Assembly (NCBI RefSeq): GCF_003610255.1
Contig: NZ_RAPS01000001.1
Coordinates: 6,227,001-6,291,000 of the forward strand
Direction: 5' to 3'
Length of the DNA stretch: 64,000 nucleotides
From: Streptomyces sp. TLI_171
GTDB lineage: Bacteria > Actinomycetota > Actinomycetes > Streptomycetales > Streptomycetaceae
Below, one piece after another: positions 43,614-52,000 of this stretch (positions are counted from its first letter, which is position 1; each line of letters starts with the position of its first letter). The notes beneath the pieces are model-generated. The model did not search any database. It had not been told where the DNA came from and was given only the letters and a program-made list of their open reading frames with translations. The translations under genes were made by a program, and so were the position numbers.

Positions 43614-44906
43614 ATGAAGAGACGCTCTTTCGCCGTTGCGCTCGGGCTGTCCCTGGCCACGGTGGGGCTGACGGCCTGCGGCAGCGGCGCCTCGTCCTCC
43701 GACGGCGGCTCGGGGACCATCCACGTGCTGGTCTACGGCGACGCCAGCAACAAGGTCGAGAAGCAGATGGTCGACACCTTCAACAAGACGTCGAAGGTCA
43801 AGGTCGTCCTCGACGCCATCCCCGGCGCGGACTACCAGGCCAAGCTCAACACCGTCATCAACACTCCCCAGGCCCCGGACATCTTCTTCAACTGGGGCGG
43901 CGGCAGCATCCAGCCCTACGTGAAGTCGGACCTGCTCCTCCCGCTCGACGACATGATCGCCGCCGACCCGGGCCTGAAGAGCAACTTCCTGCCCTCGGTG
44001 TTCAACACCGCGGTGATCGACGGCAAGTCGTACGGCATCCCGATGCGCGGCACCCAGCCGGTGCTGCTGTTCAACAACAAGAAGGTGCTGGCCGACGCCG
44101 GCCTGAGCGTCCCGAAGACCTGGGACGAGCTGATCAACGCCGTCCAGGTGCTCAAGGGCAAGGGCGTCACCCCGTTCGCGCTCGGCGGCGGCGACAAGTG
44201 GCCGACCCTGATGTGGTACGAGTACGTCTTCGACCGCGTCGCGGGCCCGGAGCTGTTCCAGAAGGCGCTGTCCGGCGACAAGAGCGCCTGGGAGAGCGAG
44301 GACTCCAAGAAGTCGCTCGGCATGCTCAAGCAGCTGATCGACGCGGGCGCGTTCGGCTCGAACTTCGACTCGGTCAAGTTCACCGACGGCGGCTCCCCGG
44401 CGCTGCTGGCCAAGGGCAAGGCGGCCTTCGAGCTGATGGGCTCGTGGGAGTACTCCACCCAGCAGGACGCCAACCCGGACTTCACCAAGAGCTCCCTCGG
44501 GTTCAGCAACTTCCCGAGCGTCACCGGCGGCAAGGGCGACCAGGCGAACGTCGTCGGCAACACCAACAACTTCTACTCGGTGCTGAAGAAGACCAAGCAC
44601 CCGGAGGCGGCCGCCGCCTTCCTGAAGCTCATGTACTCCGACGACTTCGTCAAGGCGCAGATGGCGATCGGCAACCTGCCGACCACCACCAACACCGAGC
44701 AGTTCCTCGGCACCGCCGCCAACCCCGACTACTCGAAGTTCCAGTACAACCTGGTCAAGGCCGCCCCGTCGTTCCAGCTCTCCTGGGACCAGGCGTACCC
44801 GCCGGCCGCGTCCGTGCCGCTCCAGACCGCCGTGCAGCAGTTCTTCAACGGCAAGCTCGACGTGGACGGCTTCATCAAGGCCATGCAGGCCCTGCCCGCC
44901 TCCTGA
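43614..44906 (+). CDS. Sugar ABC transporter substrate-binding lipoprotein (BxlE-like)
   Basis: 430 residues, ATG with AGGGGAG upstream. A lipoprotein signal peptide ends in LTAC with acylated Cys22. The rest is a cluster-1 (MalE-type) solute-binding protein: IHVLVYGDASNKVEKQMVD, APDIFFNWGGGSIQPYV, KSYGIPMRGTQPVLLFNNK, FELMGSWEYSTQQ and WDQAYPPAA. It captures an oligosaccharide outside the cell for the two permeases that follow. No ATPase gene is in the operon, as is usual in streptomycetes, where the shared ATPase MsiK serves many such systems. Xylobiose or a similar xylo-oligosaccharide is the best guess from context. Confidence 0.92.
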   Translation: MKRRSFAVALGLSLATVGLTACGSGASSSDGGSGTIHVLVYGDASNKVEKQMVDTFNKTSKVKVVLDAIPGADYQAKLNTVINTPQAPDIFFNWGGGSIQPYVKSDLLLPLDDMIAADPGLKSNFLPSVFNTAVIDGKSYGIPMRGTQPVLLFNNKKVLADAGLSVPKTWDELINAVQVLKGKGVTPFALGGGDKWPTLMWYEYVFDRVAGPELFQKALSGDKSAWESEDSKKSLGMLKQLIDAGAFGSNFDSVKFTDGGSPALLAKGKAAFELMGSWEYSTQQDANPDFTKSSLGFSNFPSVTGGKGDQANVVGNTNNFYSVLKKTKHPEAAAAFLKLMYSDDFVKAQMAIGNLPTTTNTEQFLGTAANPDYSKFQYNLVKAAPSFQLSWDQAYPPAASVPLQTAVQQFFNGKLDVDGFIKAMQALPAS

Positions 44907-44917
44907 GAAGACTTCTC

Positions 44918-45853
44918 ATGACTGCTCTCTCCTTCGTGTCCGGGTCCGGCCGCCGCCTTCGGGCGGGTCGCCGGGCCGGCGTCGGGGTGACCCGCCCGGG
45001 CCTCGCCTGGGCGGTTCCCGCGACCGTCTTCTTCCTGCTGTTCGCGCTGGTCCCGCTGGTGCTGGTGGCGGTGCTCTCCTTCACCAGCTGGGACGGCGTC
45101 GACTCGCCCCGGTTCAACGGCCTCGCCAACTGGACCAAGCTGCTGCACGACCCGGTGATGACGCAGAGCGTCTGGCTGACCCTGGTGCTGACCCTGGCCG
45201 GCGTGCTCGTGCAGACCCCGGTGAGCATCCTGCTGGGCGTGTGGGCGGCCGGCCACCAGCGCAACCGCGCCGTGCTGTCCGCGATCTTCTTCGTCCCGCT
45301 GCTGCTGTCCGCCACCGCGATCTCGGTGGTCTGGCGGGCCATCCTCGACCCCAACTTCGGCGTGCCCTCGCAACTGCCCTGGCTGTTCGGAGACGGCAAC
45401 CTGATGGGCAGTCAGAGCGGTGCGATCGCGGTGCTCACCTTCGTCGGCATGTGGCAGTGGACGCCCATGCACGCCCTGCTCTACCAGGGCGGCGCGCGGG
45501 CCATCCCGCAGGTCCTCTACCAGGCCGCGGCCATCGACGGCGCGGGCAAGGTGCGGCAGTTCATCCACATCACCCTGCCGCAGCTGCGCAACACCATGAT
45601 CACCTCGGTGATCCTGATGCTGGTCGGCGGCCTCACCACCTTCGACACCGTCCTCATCCTGACCCAGGGCGGCCCCGGCACCGACACCACGAACAGCGCC
45701 TACTACATGTACCAACAGGCCTTCAAGAGCTTCGACTTCGGCTCGGGCTCGGCCATCGCCCTGGTCCTCGTGGTGGTCGCCACCCTGATCTCGCTCGCCG
45801 TCGTGCGCCTCTCCGGCTACGACAAGATGCGCAGCACTTCGGAGGGACTGTGA
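44918..45853 (+). CDS. Sugar ABC transporter permease (BxlF-like, MalF type)
   Basis: 311 residues, six predicted transmembrane helices (first VPATVFFLLFALVPLVLVAVL), with the inner-membrane EAA loop visible as YQAAAIDGAGKVRQFIHITLPQL (abridged). It begins 12 bp after the binding-protein gene and ends overlapping the next permease start by one base (TGATG). It forms the transmembrane channel with its neighbour. Confidence 0.92.
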   Translation: MTALSFVSGSGRRLRAGRRAGVGVTRPGLAWAVPATVFFLLFALVPLVLVAVLSFTSWDGVDSPRFNGLANWTKLLHDPVMTQSVWLTLVLTLAGVLVQTPVSILLGVWAAGHQRNRAVLSAIFFVPLLLSATAISVVWRAILDPNFGVPSQLPWLFGDGNLMGSQSGAIAVLTFVGMWQWTPMHALLYQGGARAIPQVLYQAAAIDGAGKVRQFIHITLPQLRNTMITSVILMLVGGLTTFDTVLILTQGGPGTDTTNSAYYMYQQAFKSFDFGSGSAIALVLVVVATLISLAVVRLSGYDKMRSTSEGL

Positions 45854-46671
45854 TGCGACGGCGTCCCAACTACCTCGCCGGGCTCGGTTCGCTGGTCTGG
45901 CTGGCCCTGGTCGGCTTCCCGCTGTACGTGCTGCTGATCTCGACCTTCCGCACCCGCTCCAGCTACTCCTCCGAGGGACCGCTCAGCTTCCCCGAGCACC
46001 TCACCCTGCAGAACTACATCGACGACTTCTCCAACGGCTTCGGTCAGGACTTCCTCAACACGGTGATCGTCACCGTGAGCGTGGTCGCGATCGTGCTGCT
46101 CGTCGTGCCCCCGCTGGCCTACGCGATCGTGCGGGCCCAGGGCAGGACCATCAGCACGGTCTTCCGGATCTTCCTGCTGGGGCTGGCGATCCCGGCGCAG
46201 GCCGTGATCGTGCCGATGTTCTACGTCATCAGCAAGGCCGGTTTCTACGACCACCTGCTGGGCGTCATCCTGCCCACCGCGGCGTTCTGCCTGCCGGTGT
46301 GCACGCTGGTCCTCACCGGCGCCATGCGCGACATCACCAGCGAGATGTACGAGGCCATGGCCATGGACGGCGCCAGCCCGTGGCGGGTGTTCTGGCAGCT
46401 CGTGCTGCCGCTGTCCAAGGGCGGCCTGTCGTCCGTCGTGGTGTTCGCGGCGCTGCAGGCGTGGAACGGCTTCCTGTTCCCGCTGATCCTCACCCAGTCG
46501 GAGAGCACCAAGGTCATCACCCTCGGCCTGTACAACTTCCAGACCGAGCACGGCGTCGACGTGCCCGGCCTGACCAGTGCCGTCGTGCTGTCGATGCTCC
46601 CGATCTTCATCGTCTACCTGTTCGCCCGGCGTGCCTTGGTCCAGGGCCTCATGGGCGTCGGAGGAAAGTGA
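45853..46671 (+). CDS. Sugar ABC transporter permease (BxlG-like, MalG type)
   Basis: 272 residues with six predicted transmembrane helices and the EAA loop EMYEAMAMDGASPWRVFWQLVLPL (abridged). Its start overlaps the previous stop and its own stop overlaps a GTG start of the GH3 gene (GTGA), showing tight operon packing. Confidence 0.92.
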   Translation: MRRRPNYLAGLGSLVWLALVGFPLYVLLISTFRTRSSYSSEGPLSFPEHLTLQNYIDDFSNGFGQDFLNTVIVTVSVVAIVLLVVPPLAYAIVRAQGRTISTVFRIFLLGLAIPAQAVIVPMFYVISKAGFYDHLLGVILPTAAFCLPVCTLVLTGAMRDITSEMYEAMAMDGASPWRVFWQLVLPLSKGGLSSVVVFAALQAWNGFLFPLILTQSESTKVITLGLYNFQTEHGVDVPGLTSAVVLSMLPIFIVYLFARRALVQGLMGVGGK

Positions 46672-49040
46672 CCGGCAACATGAACCTGGCCGCCTTGAGC
46701 GCAGATCCGACCGTCCGCTGGCGCGACCGCGCGCTCAGCCCCGAGGACCGCGCGGACGCCCTGATCGCCGAGATGACCCTCCCCGAGAAGCTGGCCCAGC
46801 TGGTCGGCGTCTGGGTCGGCGCCTCCGACGAGGGCGGCGACGTCGCCCCGCACCAGCACGACATGGAAGAGCCGCCCGACCTGGACGTCCTGCTCCCGTC
46901 CGGGCTGGGCCAACTGACCCGGCCGTTCGGCACGGTGCCGGTCGACCCGGCGCTCGGCGCGCTCTCACTGGCCCGCAGCCAGCAGCGCATCGCCGCCGCC
47001 AACCGCTTCGGCATACCCGCCCTCGCCCACGAGGAGTGCCTGGCCGGCTTCGCCGCCTGGGGCGCCACCGCCTACCCGGTGCCGCTGTCCTGGGGCGCCA
47101 CCTTCGACCCGGACCTGATCCGGCGGATGGCGGAGGCGATCGGCCGCGACATGCGCGCGGTCGGCGTCCACCAGGGCCTCGCCCCCGTCCTCGACGTGGT
47201 CCGCGACGCCCGCTGGGGCCGGGTCGAGGAGACCATCGGCGAAGACCCGTACCTGGTCGGCACGGTGGCCACCGCCTACGTGCAGGGCCTGGAGTCCGCG
47301 GGCATCGTCGCCACCCTCAAGCACTTCGCCGGCTACTCCGCCTCCCGGGCGGGCCGCAACCTCGCCCCCGTCGGCATGGGCGCCCGCGAACGCGCCGACG
47401 TGATCCTGCCGCCGTTCGAGATGGCCGTCCGCGAGGGCCGCCCCCGTTCGGTCATGCACGCCTACACCGACACCGACGGCATCCCGTCGGCCGCCGACGA
47501 GGACCTGCTGACCGGGCTGCTGCGCGACACCTGGGGCTTCGACGGCACGGTGGTGGCCGACTACTTCGGCATCGCCTTCCTCAAGGTGCTGCACGGCGTC
47601 GCCGCGGACTGGGCCGACGCCGCCGGCCTCGCCCTGGCCAGCGGCGTGGACGTGGAACTGCCGACCGTCAAGACGTTCGGCGAACCGCTGCTGCGCGCCG
47701 TCGAGGACGGCACCGTGCCGGAGGCCCTGGTCGACCGGGCGCTGCGCCGGGTCCTGGTGCAGAAGGCCCAACTCGGCCTGCTGGACCCGGACTGGGACCC
47801 CGTCCCGGCGGCGTTGGCCGGCCGCTCGCTCGACGACCCGCGGAAGCTGCGCGGCTCGGTCGACCTGGACAGCGCGGAGAACCGCGACCTGGCCCGGGAG
47901 ATCGCCGAACAGGCCGTGGTGCTGCTGAGCAACGACGGGACGCTGCCGCTGCGCAGCCCCCGCCGGATCGCGCTGATCGGCCCCAACGCCGACACCCCGA
48001 CCTCGGTGCTGGGCTGCTACGCCTTCCCCGTGCACGTTGGCAGCCAGCACCCGGGCGTGCCGGTCGGCATCGAACTGCCCACGCTGCGCCAGGCGTTGGC
48101 GGCGGAGTTCCCGGACTGCGAGATCTGGACCGCGGCCGGGGCGAGCGTCGACGGAGCCGACACCTCCGGTTTCGGCGAAGCCCTGGAGGCGGCCCGCCGG
48201 GCCGATGTGGTGATCGTCGCCCTCGGTGACCGGGCCGGGCTGTTCGGCCGCGGCACCAGCGGCGAGGGCTGCGACGTCGAGTCCCTCGAACTGCCGGGTG
48301 TGCAGGGCCAGTTGCTCGACGCGCTGCTGGACACCGGCAAGCCGGTGGTGCCCGTCCTGCTGGCCGGCCGCCCCTACGCCCTCGGGCGCGCGGTGACCGA
48401 GGCGGCGGCGCTGGTGCAGACCTTCTTCCCCGGCGAGGCCGGCACCGAGGCGGTCGCCGCGGTGCTCAGCGGCCGCACCAACCCGTCCGGCCGACTGCCC
48501 GTCAGCATCCCGGCCCGGCCGGGCGTGCAGCCGTCCACCTACCTCGCCGCCCGGCTGGCCGGACCGAGCGAGGTGTCCAGCACCGACCCCACCCCGGCGT
48601 TCGGCTTCGGACACGGCATCGGCTACACCGCGTTCGACTGGAGCGACCTGGAGGTGGAGCAGACCGCCGCCGGCACCGACGGCACGGTCGAACTCGCCTT
48701 CACCCTGCGCAACTCCGGCGAGCGCGCCGGCAGCGAGACCGTCCAGCTGTACCTGCACGACCCCGTCGCCAGCGTGGTCCAGCCGGTCCAGCGCCTGATC
48801 GGCTACCGGCGGATCGCCCTGGACGCGGGTGAGCAGACCCGGGTCCGGGTCGCCGTCCCCGCCGACCTCGCCTCCTTCACCGGACGCGACGGCCGCCGCA
48901 TCGTCGAGCCCGGCGAGCTGGAACTGCGGATCGCCGCCTCCAGCACCGACGTCCGGCTCACCGCCACCGTCCGGCTGGACGGACCGGTCCGCGTCCTGGA
49001 CCACACCCGGCGGCTGCACGCGGAGTTCCGCTCCGCCTGA
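46668..49040 (+). CDS. Glycoside hydrolase family 3 beta-xylosidase/beta-glucosidase (BxlA-like)
   Basis: 790 residues from GTG 46668; ATG 46680 is an alternative, and GGAGGA at 46660 is close to the first and far from the second. No signal peptide, so it acts on imported sugars. GH3 N domain contains KHFAGYSASRAGRNLAPV and the nucleophile Asp298 in VVADYFGIAFLKVLHG. The GH3 C domain has EQAVVLLSNDGTLPL and LIGPNADTPTS, and a C-terminal fibronectin III-like domain ends the protein (SGERAGSETVQLYLHD). Coupled to the transporter operon, it would release monosaccharides from transported oligosaccharides. Beta-xylosidase is favoured by the DYFGIAFL context and by the alditol oxidase nearby. Confidence 0.9.
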   Translation: MTGNMNLAALSADPTVRWRDRALSPEDRADALIAEMTLPEKLAQLVGVWVGASDEGGDVAPHQHDMEEPPDLDVLLPSGLGQLTRPFGTVPVDPALGALSLARSQQRIAAANRFGIPALAHEECLAGFAAWGATAYPVPLSWGATFDPDLIRRMAEAIGRDMRAVGVHQGLAPVLDVVRDARWGRVEETIGEDPYLVGTVATAYVQGLESAGIVATLKHFAGYSASRAGRNLAPVGMGARERADVILPPFEMAVREGRPRSVMHAYTDTDGIPSAADEDLLTGLLRDTWGFDGTVVADYFGIAFLKVLHGVAADWADAAGLALASGVDVELPTVKTFGEPLLRAVEDGTVPEALVDRALRRVLVQKAQLGLLDPDWDPVPAALAGRSLDDPRKLRGSVDLDSAENRDLAREIAEQAVVLLSNDGTLPLRSPRRIALIGPNADTPTSVLGCYAFPVHVGSQHPGVPVGIELPTLRQALAAEFPDCEIWTAAGASVDGADTSGFGEALEAARRADVVIVALGDRAGLFGRGTSGEGCDVESLELPGVQGQLLDALLDTGKPVVPVLLAGRPYALGRAVTEAAALVQTFFPGEAGTEAVAAVLSGRTNPSGRLPVSIPARPGVQPSTYLAARLAGPSEVSSTDPTPAFGFGHGIGYTAFDWSDLEVEQTAAGTDGTVELAFTLRNSGERAGSETVQLYLHDPVASVVQPVQRLIGYRRIALDAGEQTRVRVAVPADLASFTGRDGRRIVEPGELELRIAASSTDVRLTATVRLDGPVRVLDHTRRLHAEFRSA

Positions 49041-49053
49041 CCCGCCGCCGGAC

Positions 49054-49100
49054 CGAAGGACCGCAGGGCGCCCCGTGCAGGGGCGCCCTGCGGTCCTTCG
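49054..49100 (+). terminator. Strong transcription terminator of the ABC-GH3 operon
   Basis: A perfect 21-bp stem (49054-49074 with 49080-49100, containing GGACCGCAGGGCGCCCC) and a 5-base loop 13 bp after the GH3 stop. There is no U tract, which is common in high-GC actinomycetes. Confidence 0.85.
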
Positions 49101-49192
49101 TGGTTCCTCGCCGCCGCCGCGGAATTCGCCCGCCCGCCGCGGGCGTTGGCGGTGGGGCGCCGAGCGGTTCGGCGGGAGCGAGGGGGAGCGGG

Positions 49193-50182
49193 ATGAGTGC
49201 GGAGATGCGCGCGGCGGTCTGTGTGCGGGCCGGCGGCCCCGAGGTGCTGGAGGTGCACGGACGCCCGGTGCCGGAGGTCCGCGAGGGCTGGAGCCTGGTC
49301 CGGGTGAAGGGGGCGGGCCTGAACCGGTCGGAGCTGAGGACCCGTCAGGGGCACTCGCCGAGCGTGCGGTTCCCGCGGGTGCTGGGCATCGAGTGCGTGG
49401 GCGTGGTGGCCGCCTCGACCGATCCGGGGCTGCCCGTCGGGCAGACCGTCGCGGCGGTGATGGGCGAGATGGGCCGCGCGTTCGACGGCGGGTACGCCGA
49501 GTACGCGCTGCTGCCGAACCCGCTGCTGATGCCGATCACCAGCACGCTGCCCTGGGAGGTGCTGGCCGCCCTGCCCGAGTCCTACCTCACCGCGCAGGGC
49601 TCGCTCGACGCGCTCGGCGTCGCGCCCGGCGACGGCGGCCGGCTGCTGATCCGCGGCGGCACGTCCTCGGTCGGGATGGCCGCGGCCGCGATCGCCGCCG
49701 GCTACGGCCTGCGGACCGCGGCCACCACCCGCAGCCCCGCCAAGGCGGCGGCGCTGGCGAAGTCCGGCGTCGACCACGTGCTGCTGGACGACGGCGCCCC
49801 GCTGGGGCCGGCCGTGCGGGCGTTCTGGCCCGAGGGCCCGGACCACGTGCTGGACCTGGTCGGCGCGGCCACCGCGGTGGACTCGCTCCACCTGGTGCGC
49901 CGCGGCGGCACGGTCTGCGTCTCCGGATCGCTCAGCGGCTGGCTGATCCAGGACTTCGAACCGATCGCGATGATCCCGTCCGGCACCAGGCTGACCTCCT
50001 TCCACAGCGACACCATGAAGGGCGCGGCGGGCGCCGCCGTGCTGCAGCGGATCGTCCACGAGGTCGAGGCGGGCGTCCACCGGCCGCGCGTGGACCGGGT
50101 GTTCGCGCTGGACGGGATCGCCGCCGCCCACCGGTACATGGAGGAGGACCGCGCCGTCGGGAAGGTCGTCCTGCTGCCCTGA
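49193..50182 (+). CDS. MDR-family NADPH:quinone/alcohol dehydrogenase-like oxidoreductase
   Basis: 329 residues from ATG 49193 with GGGGGAG upstream. GroES-like N-terminal half (MRAAVCVRAGGPEVLEV, GAGLNRSELRTRQG, FPRVLGIECVGVV) and Rossmann half with GGTSSVGMAAAAIAAGYG and VLDLVGAATAVDS. The zinc-ligand Cys/His set of alcohol dehydrogenases is absent, so it is more likely a quinone-oxidoreductase-type NADPH enzyme. It is convergent with the MmyB-type regulator, with only 3 bp between the stops. Confidence 0.9.
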   Translation: MSAEMRAAVCVRAGGPEVLEVHGRPVPEVREGWSLVRVKGAGLNRSELRTRQGHSPSVRFPRVLGIECVGVVAASTDPGLPVGQTVAAVMGEMGRAFDGGYAEYALLPNPLLMPITSTLPWEVLAALPESYLTAQGSLDALGVAPGDGGRLLIRGGTSSVGMAAAAIAAGYGLRTAATTRSPAKAAALAKSGVDHVLLDDGAPLGPAVRAFWPEGPDHVLDLVGAATAVDSLHLVRRGGTVCVSGSLSGWLIQDFEPIAMIPSGTRLTSFHSDTMKGAAGAAVLQRIVHEVEAGVHRPRVDRVFALDGIAAAHRYMEEDRAVGKVVLLP

Positions 50183-50185
50183 CCG

Positions 50186-51037
50186 TCAGGACGCGGCGGC
50201 GGGCGCCGTCCAGCCGGCCAGCAGGCGGAGCGCGTCGGCGGTGGCGGAGCCGGGTTCGACCGAGTAGACGCACAGGGTCTGGTCGGCGTCGCCGGGCACC
50301 TGGAAGGACTCGTACGAGAAGTGCAGGTCGCCGACCAGCGGGTGGACGTAGTGCTTGGCGCCGTGGGTGCGGCGCAGCACCTGGTGGTCGTTCCACCAGG
50401 TCGGGAACTCCGGGCAGCGGAGCGTCAGTTCGCCGATCAGCTCGGCGAGCCGGCGGTCGTCGGGGTGCCGGCCGGCCTCCAGCCGGAGCATGGCCACGGT
50501 GTCGGCGGCGATCCGCTCCCAGTCGCCGACCCGCTCGCGGGCCTCCGGGTCGAGCAGGTAGTAGCGGGCCAGGTTGCGGCGGGGGGCGGGGAGCGCGTCG
50601 AAGTCGGTGAGGACCTCCCGGGCCAGCCGGTTGACGGCCAGCACGTCGGTGCGCCGGCCGATGACGAACGCGGGCACGTGCGCCAGGGTCTCCAGCATCA
50701 GGTGCAGCCCGGGCCGGACCCGCTGCGGCCGCTCGGGGGCGCGGCGGGCCGCCTGCGGGGCGGGGAGCAGCAGGTCGGCGAGGTGCTCGCGCTCGGAGGG
50801 GTCGAGCCGCAGGGTGCGGGCCAGCGCCCGGACCACCTCGGGGGAGGGGTGGCCGCCCCGGCCCTGTTCCAGCCGGGTGTAGTACTCGGTGCTGACACCG
50901 GCCAGCCGGGCGACCTCGTCGCGCCGCAGTCCGGGCACCCGCCGCACCCGGCCGTCCGCGGGCAGCCCCGCGGCCTCCGGGCCGATCGCGGCGCGCCGGG
51001 TGCGGAGGAAGTCGGCGATTTCCCTGCTGCGTTCCAT
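50186..51037 (-). CDS. XRE-family regulator with MmyB-type ligand-binding domain
   Basis: 283 residues. N-terminal HTH_31-type domain (VPGLRRDEVARLAGVSTEYYTRLEQGR, abridged; about 34-62) and the MmyB-like ligand-binding domain (PAFVIGRRTDVLAVNRLAREVL, LRCPEFPTWWNDHQV, HPLVGDLHFSYESFQVPGDADQTLCVYS abridged). These regulators typically control a divergent oxidoreductase gene, exactly the arrangement here with the SDR gene at 51214. Confidence 0.93.
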   Translation of the reverse strand: MERSREIADFLRTRRAAIGPEAAGLPADGRVRRVPGLRRDEVARLAGVSTEYYTRLEQGRGGHPSPEVVRALARTLRLDPSEREHLADLLLPAPQAARRAPERPQRVRPGLHLMLETLAHVPAFVIGRRTDVLAVNRLAREVLTDFDALPAPRRNLARYYLLDPEARERVGDWERIAADTVAMLRLEAGRHPDDRRLAELIGELTLRCPEFPTWWNDHQVLRRTHGAKHYVHPLVGDLHFSYESFQVPGDADQTLCVYSVEPGSATADALRLLAGWTAPAAAS

Positions 51038-51213
51038 GGACCAAGTGTGCCGCCCCGCCGGGGCGCCGGCGGCCCGCCGGGTGGCCCTGCCGGTACCAGT
51101 CGGCGCAGGGCCGAGTTCGCGCCCCCGACGGGCCCGCCGGACTGGTCTGCTGGAGCTGTGCCCGGGACCGACCCGGTGGCACGACTCCCCTCCTCCGTAC
51201 GGAAGGCACCACC

Positions 51214-51987
51214 ATGTCCACGCACACCGCCAAGCCCCTCGCCGGTCGCGTCGCCGTCGTCACCGGCGCGTCCAGCGGCATCGGCGAGGCCACCGCCGAG
51301 AAGCTCGCCGGGCTGGGCGCCCGGGTCGTCGTGCTGGCCCGCCGGGCCGAGCGGCTGGCCGACCTGGTCGCCCGGATCGAGCAGCGCGGCGGCAGCGCCG
51401 TGGCGATCGCCGCGGACGTCACCGACCCGGCCGCCGTGCGGGCGGCCGCCGACCGGGTCGCCGCCGAACTGGGCGGTGCGGACCTGCTGTTCAACAACGC
51501 GGGGGTGATGCTCCCGGCGCCGGTCGAGGAGCTGGCCACCGCGCAGTGGCAGCAGCAGATCGACCTCAACGTGTCCGGACTGATGAACGTGATCGGCGCG
51601 TTCACCCCGCAACTGGTCGCCGCTGCGGCCGAACGCGGCGTCGCCGACCTGGTCAACACCTCCTCGATCGCGGCGCTGAACATCTTCCCGACCTTCGCCG
51701 TCTACTCCGCGACCAAGGCCTACGTCACCCACCTCTCCCGCCACCTGCGGGCCGAGCTCGGCGCGAAGCAGGTCCGCGTCTCGGCGATCGAGCCGGGCAT
51801 CGTCGGCACCGAGCTCCAGTCCCACGTCACCGACCGGGGCGCGCTCGACTGGCTGGCCGGCGCCAAGGACGCGATGGAGTGGCTCACCCCCGAGGACGTC
51901 GCCGAGACCGTCGGCTTCCTGGCCGCCCTGCCGCCCCGGGTCAACCTCCAGCAGGTCACCATCATGCCCACCGGCCAGGCGAGTTGA
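51214..51987 (+). CDS. Short-chain dehydrogenase/reductase
   Basis: 257 residues. Classical SDR: cofactor motif VVTGASSGIGEATA (TGxxxGxG), DLLFNNAGVM (NNAG), catalytic Ser in NTSSIAAL and YSATK (Tyr, Lys). ATG 51214 follows a GGAAGG site. It is divergent from the MmyB-type regulator, which probably controls it. The substrate is unknown; an Arg after the second strand (ARRAERLADL) suggests NADPH preference. Confidence 0.93.
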   Translation: MSTHTAKPLAGRVAVVTGASSGIGEATAEKLAGLGARVVVLARRAERLADLVARIEQRGGSAVAIAADVTDPAAVRAAADRVAAELGGADLLFNNAGVMLPAPVEELATAQWQQQIDLNVSGLMNVIGAFTPQLVAAAAERGVADLVNTSSIAALNIFPTFAVYSATKAYVTHLSRHLRAELGAKQVRVSAIEPGIVGTELQSHVTDRGALDWLAGAKDAMEWLTPEDVAETVGFLAALPPRVNLQQVTIMPTGQAS

Positions 51988-52000
51988 GCCCTCGGGGCGG

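Noticed and set aside
46965..49019. Long minus-strand open frame opposite the GH3 gene
   Set aside because: It mirrors the GH3 codons and has no signature; the GH3 protein is complete on the plus strand.
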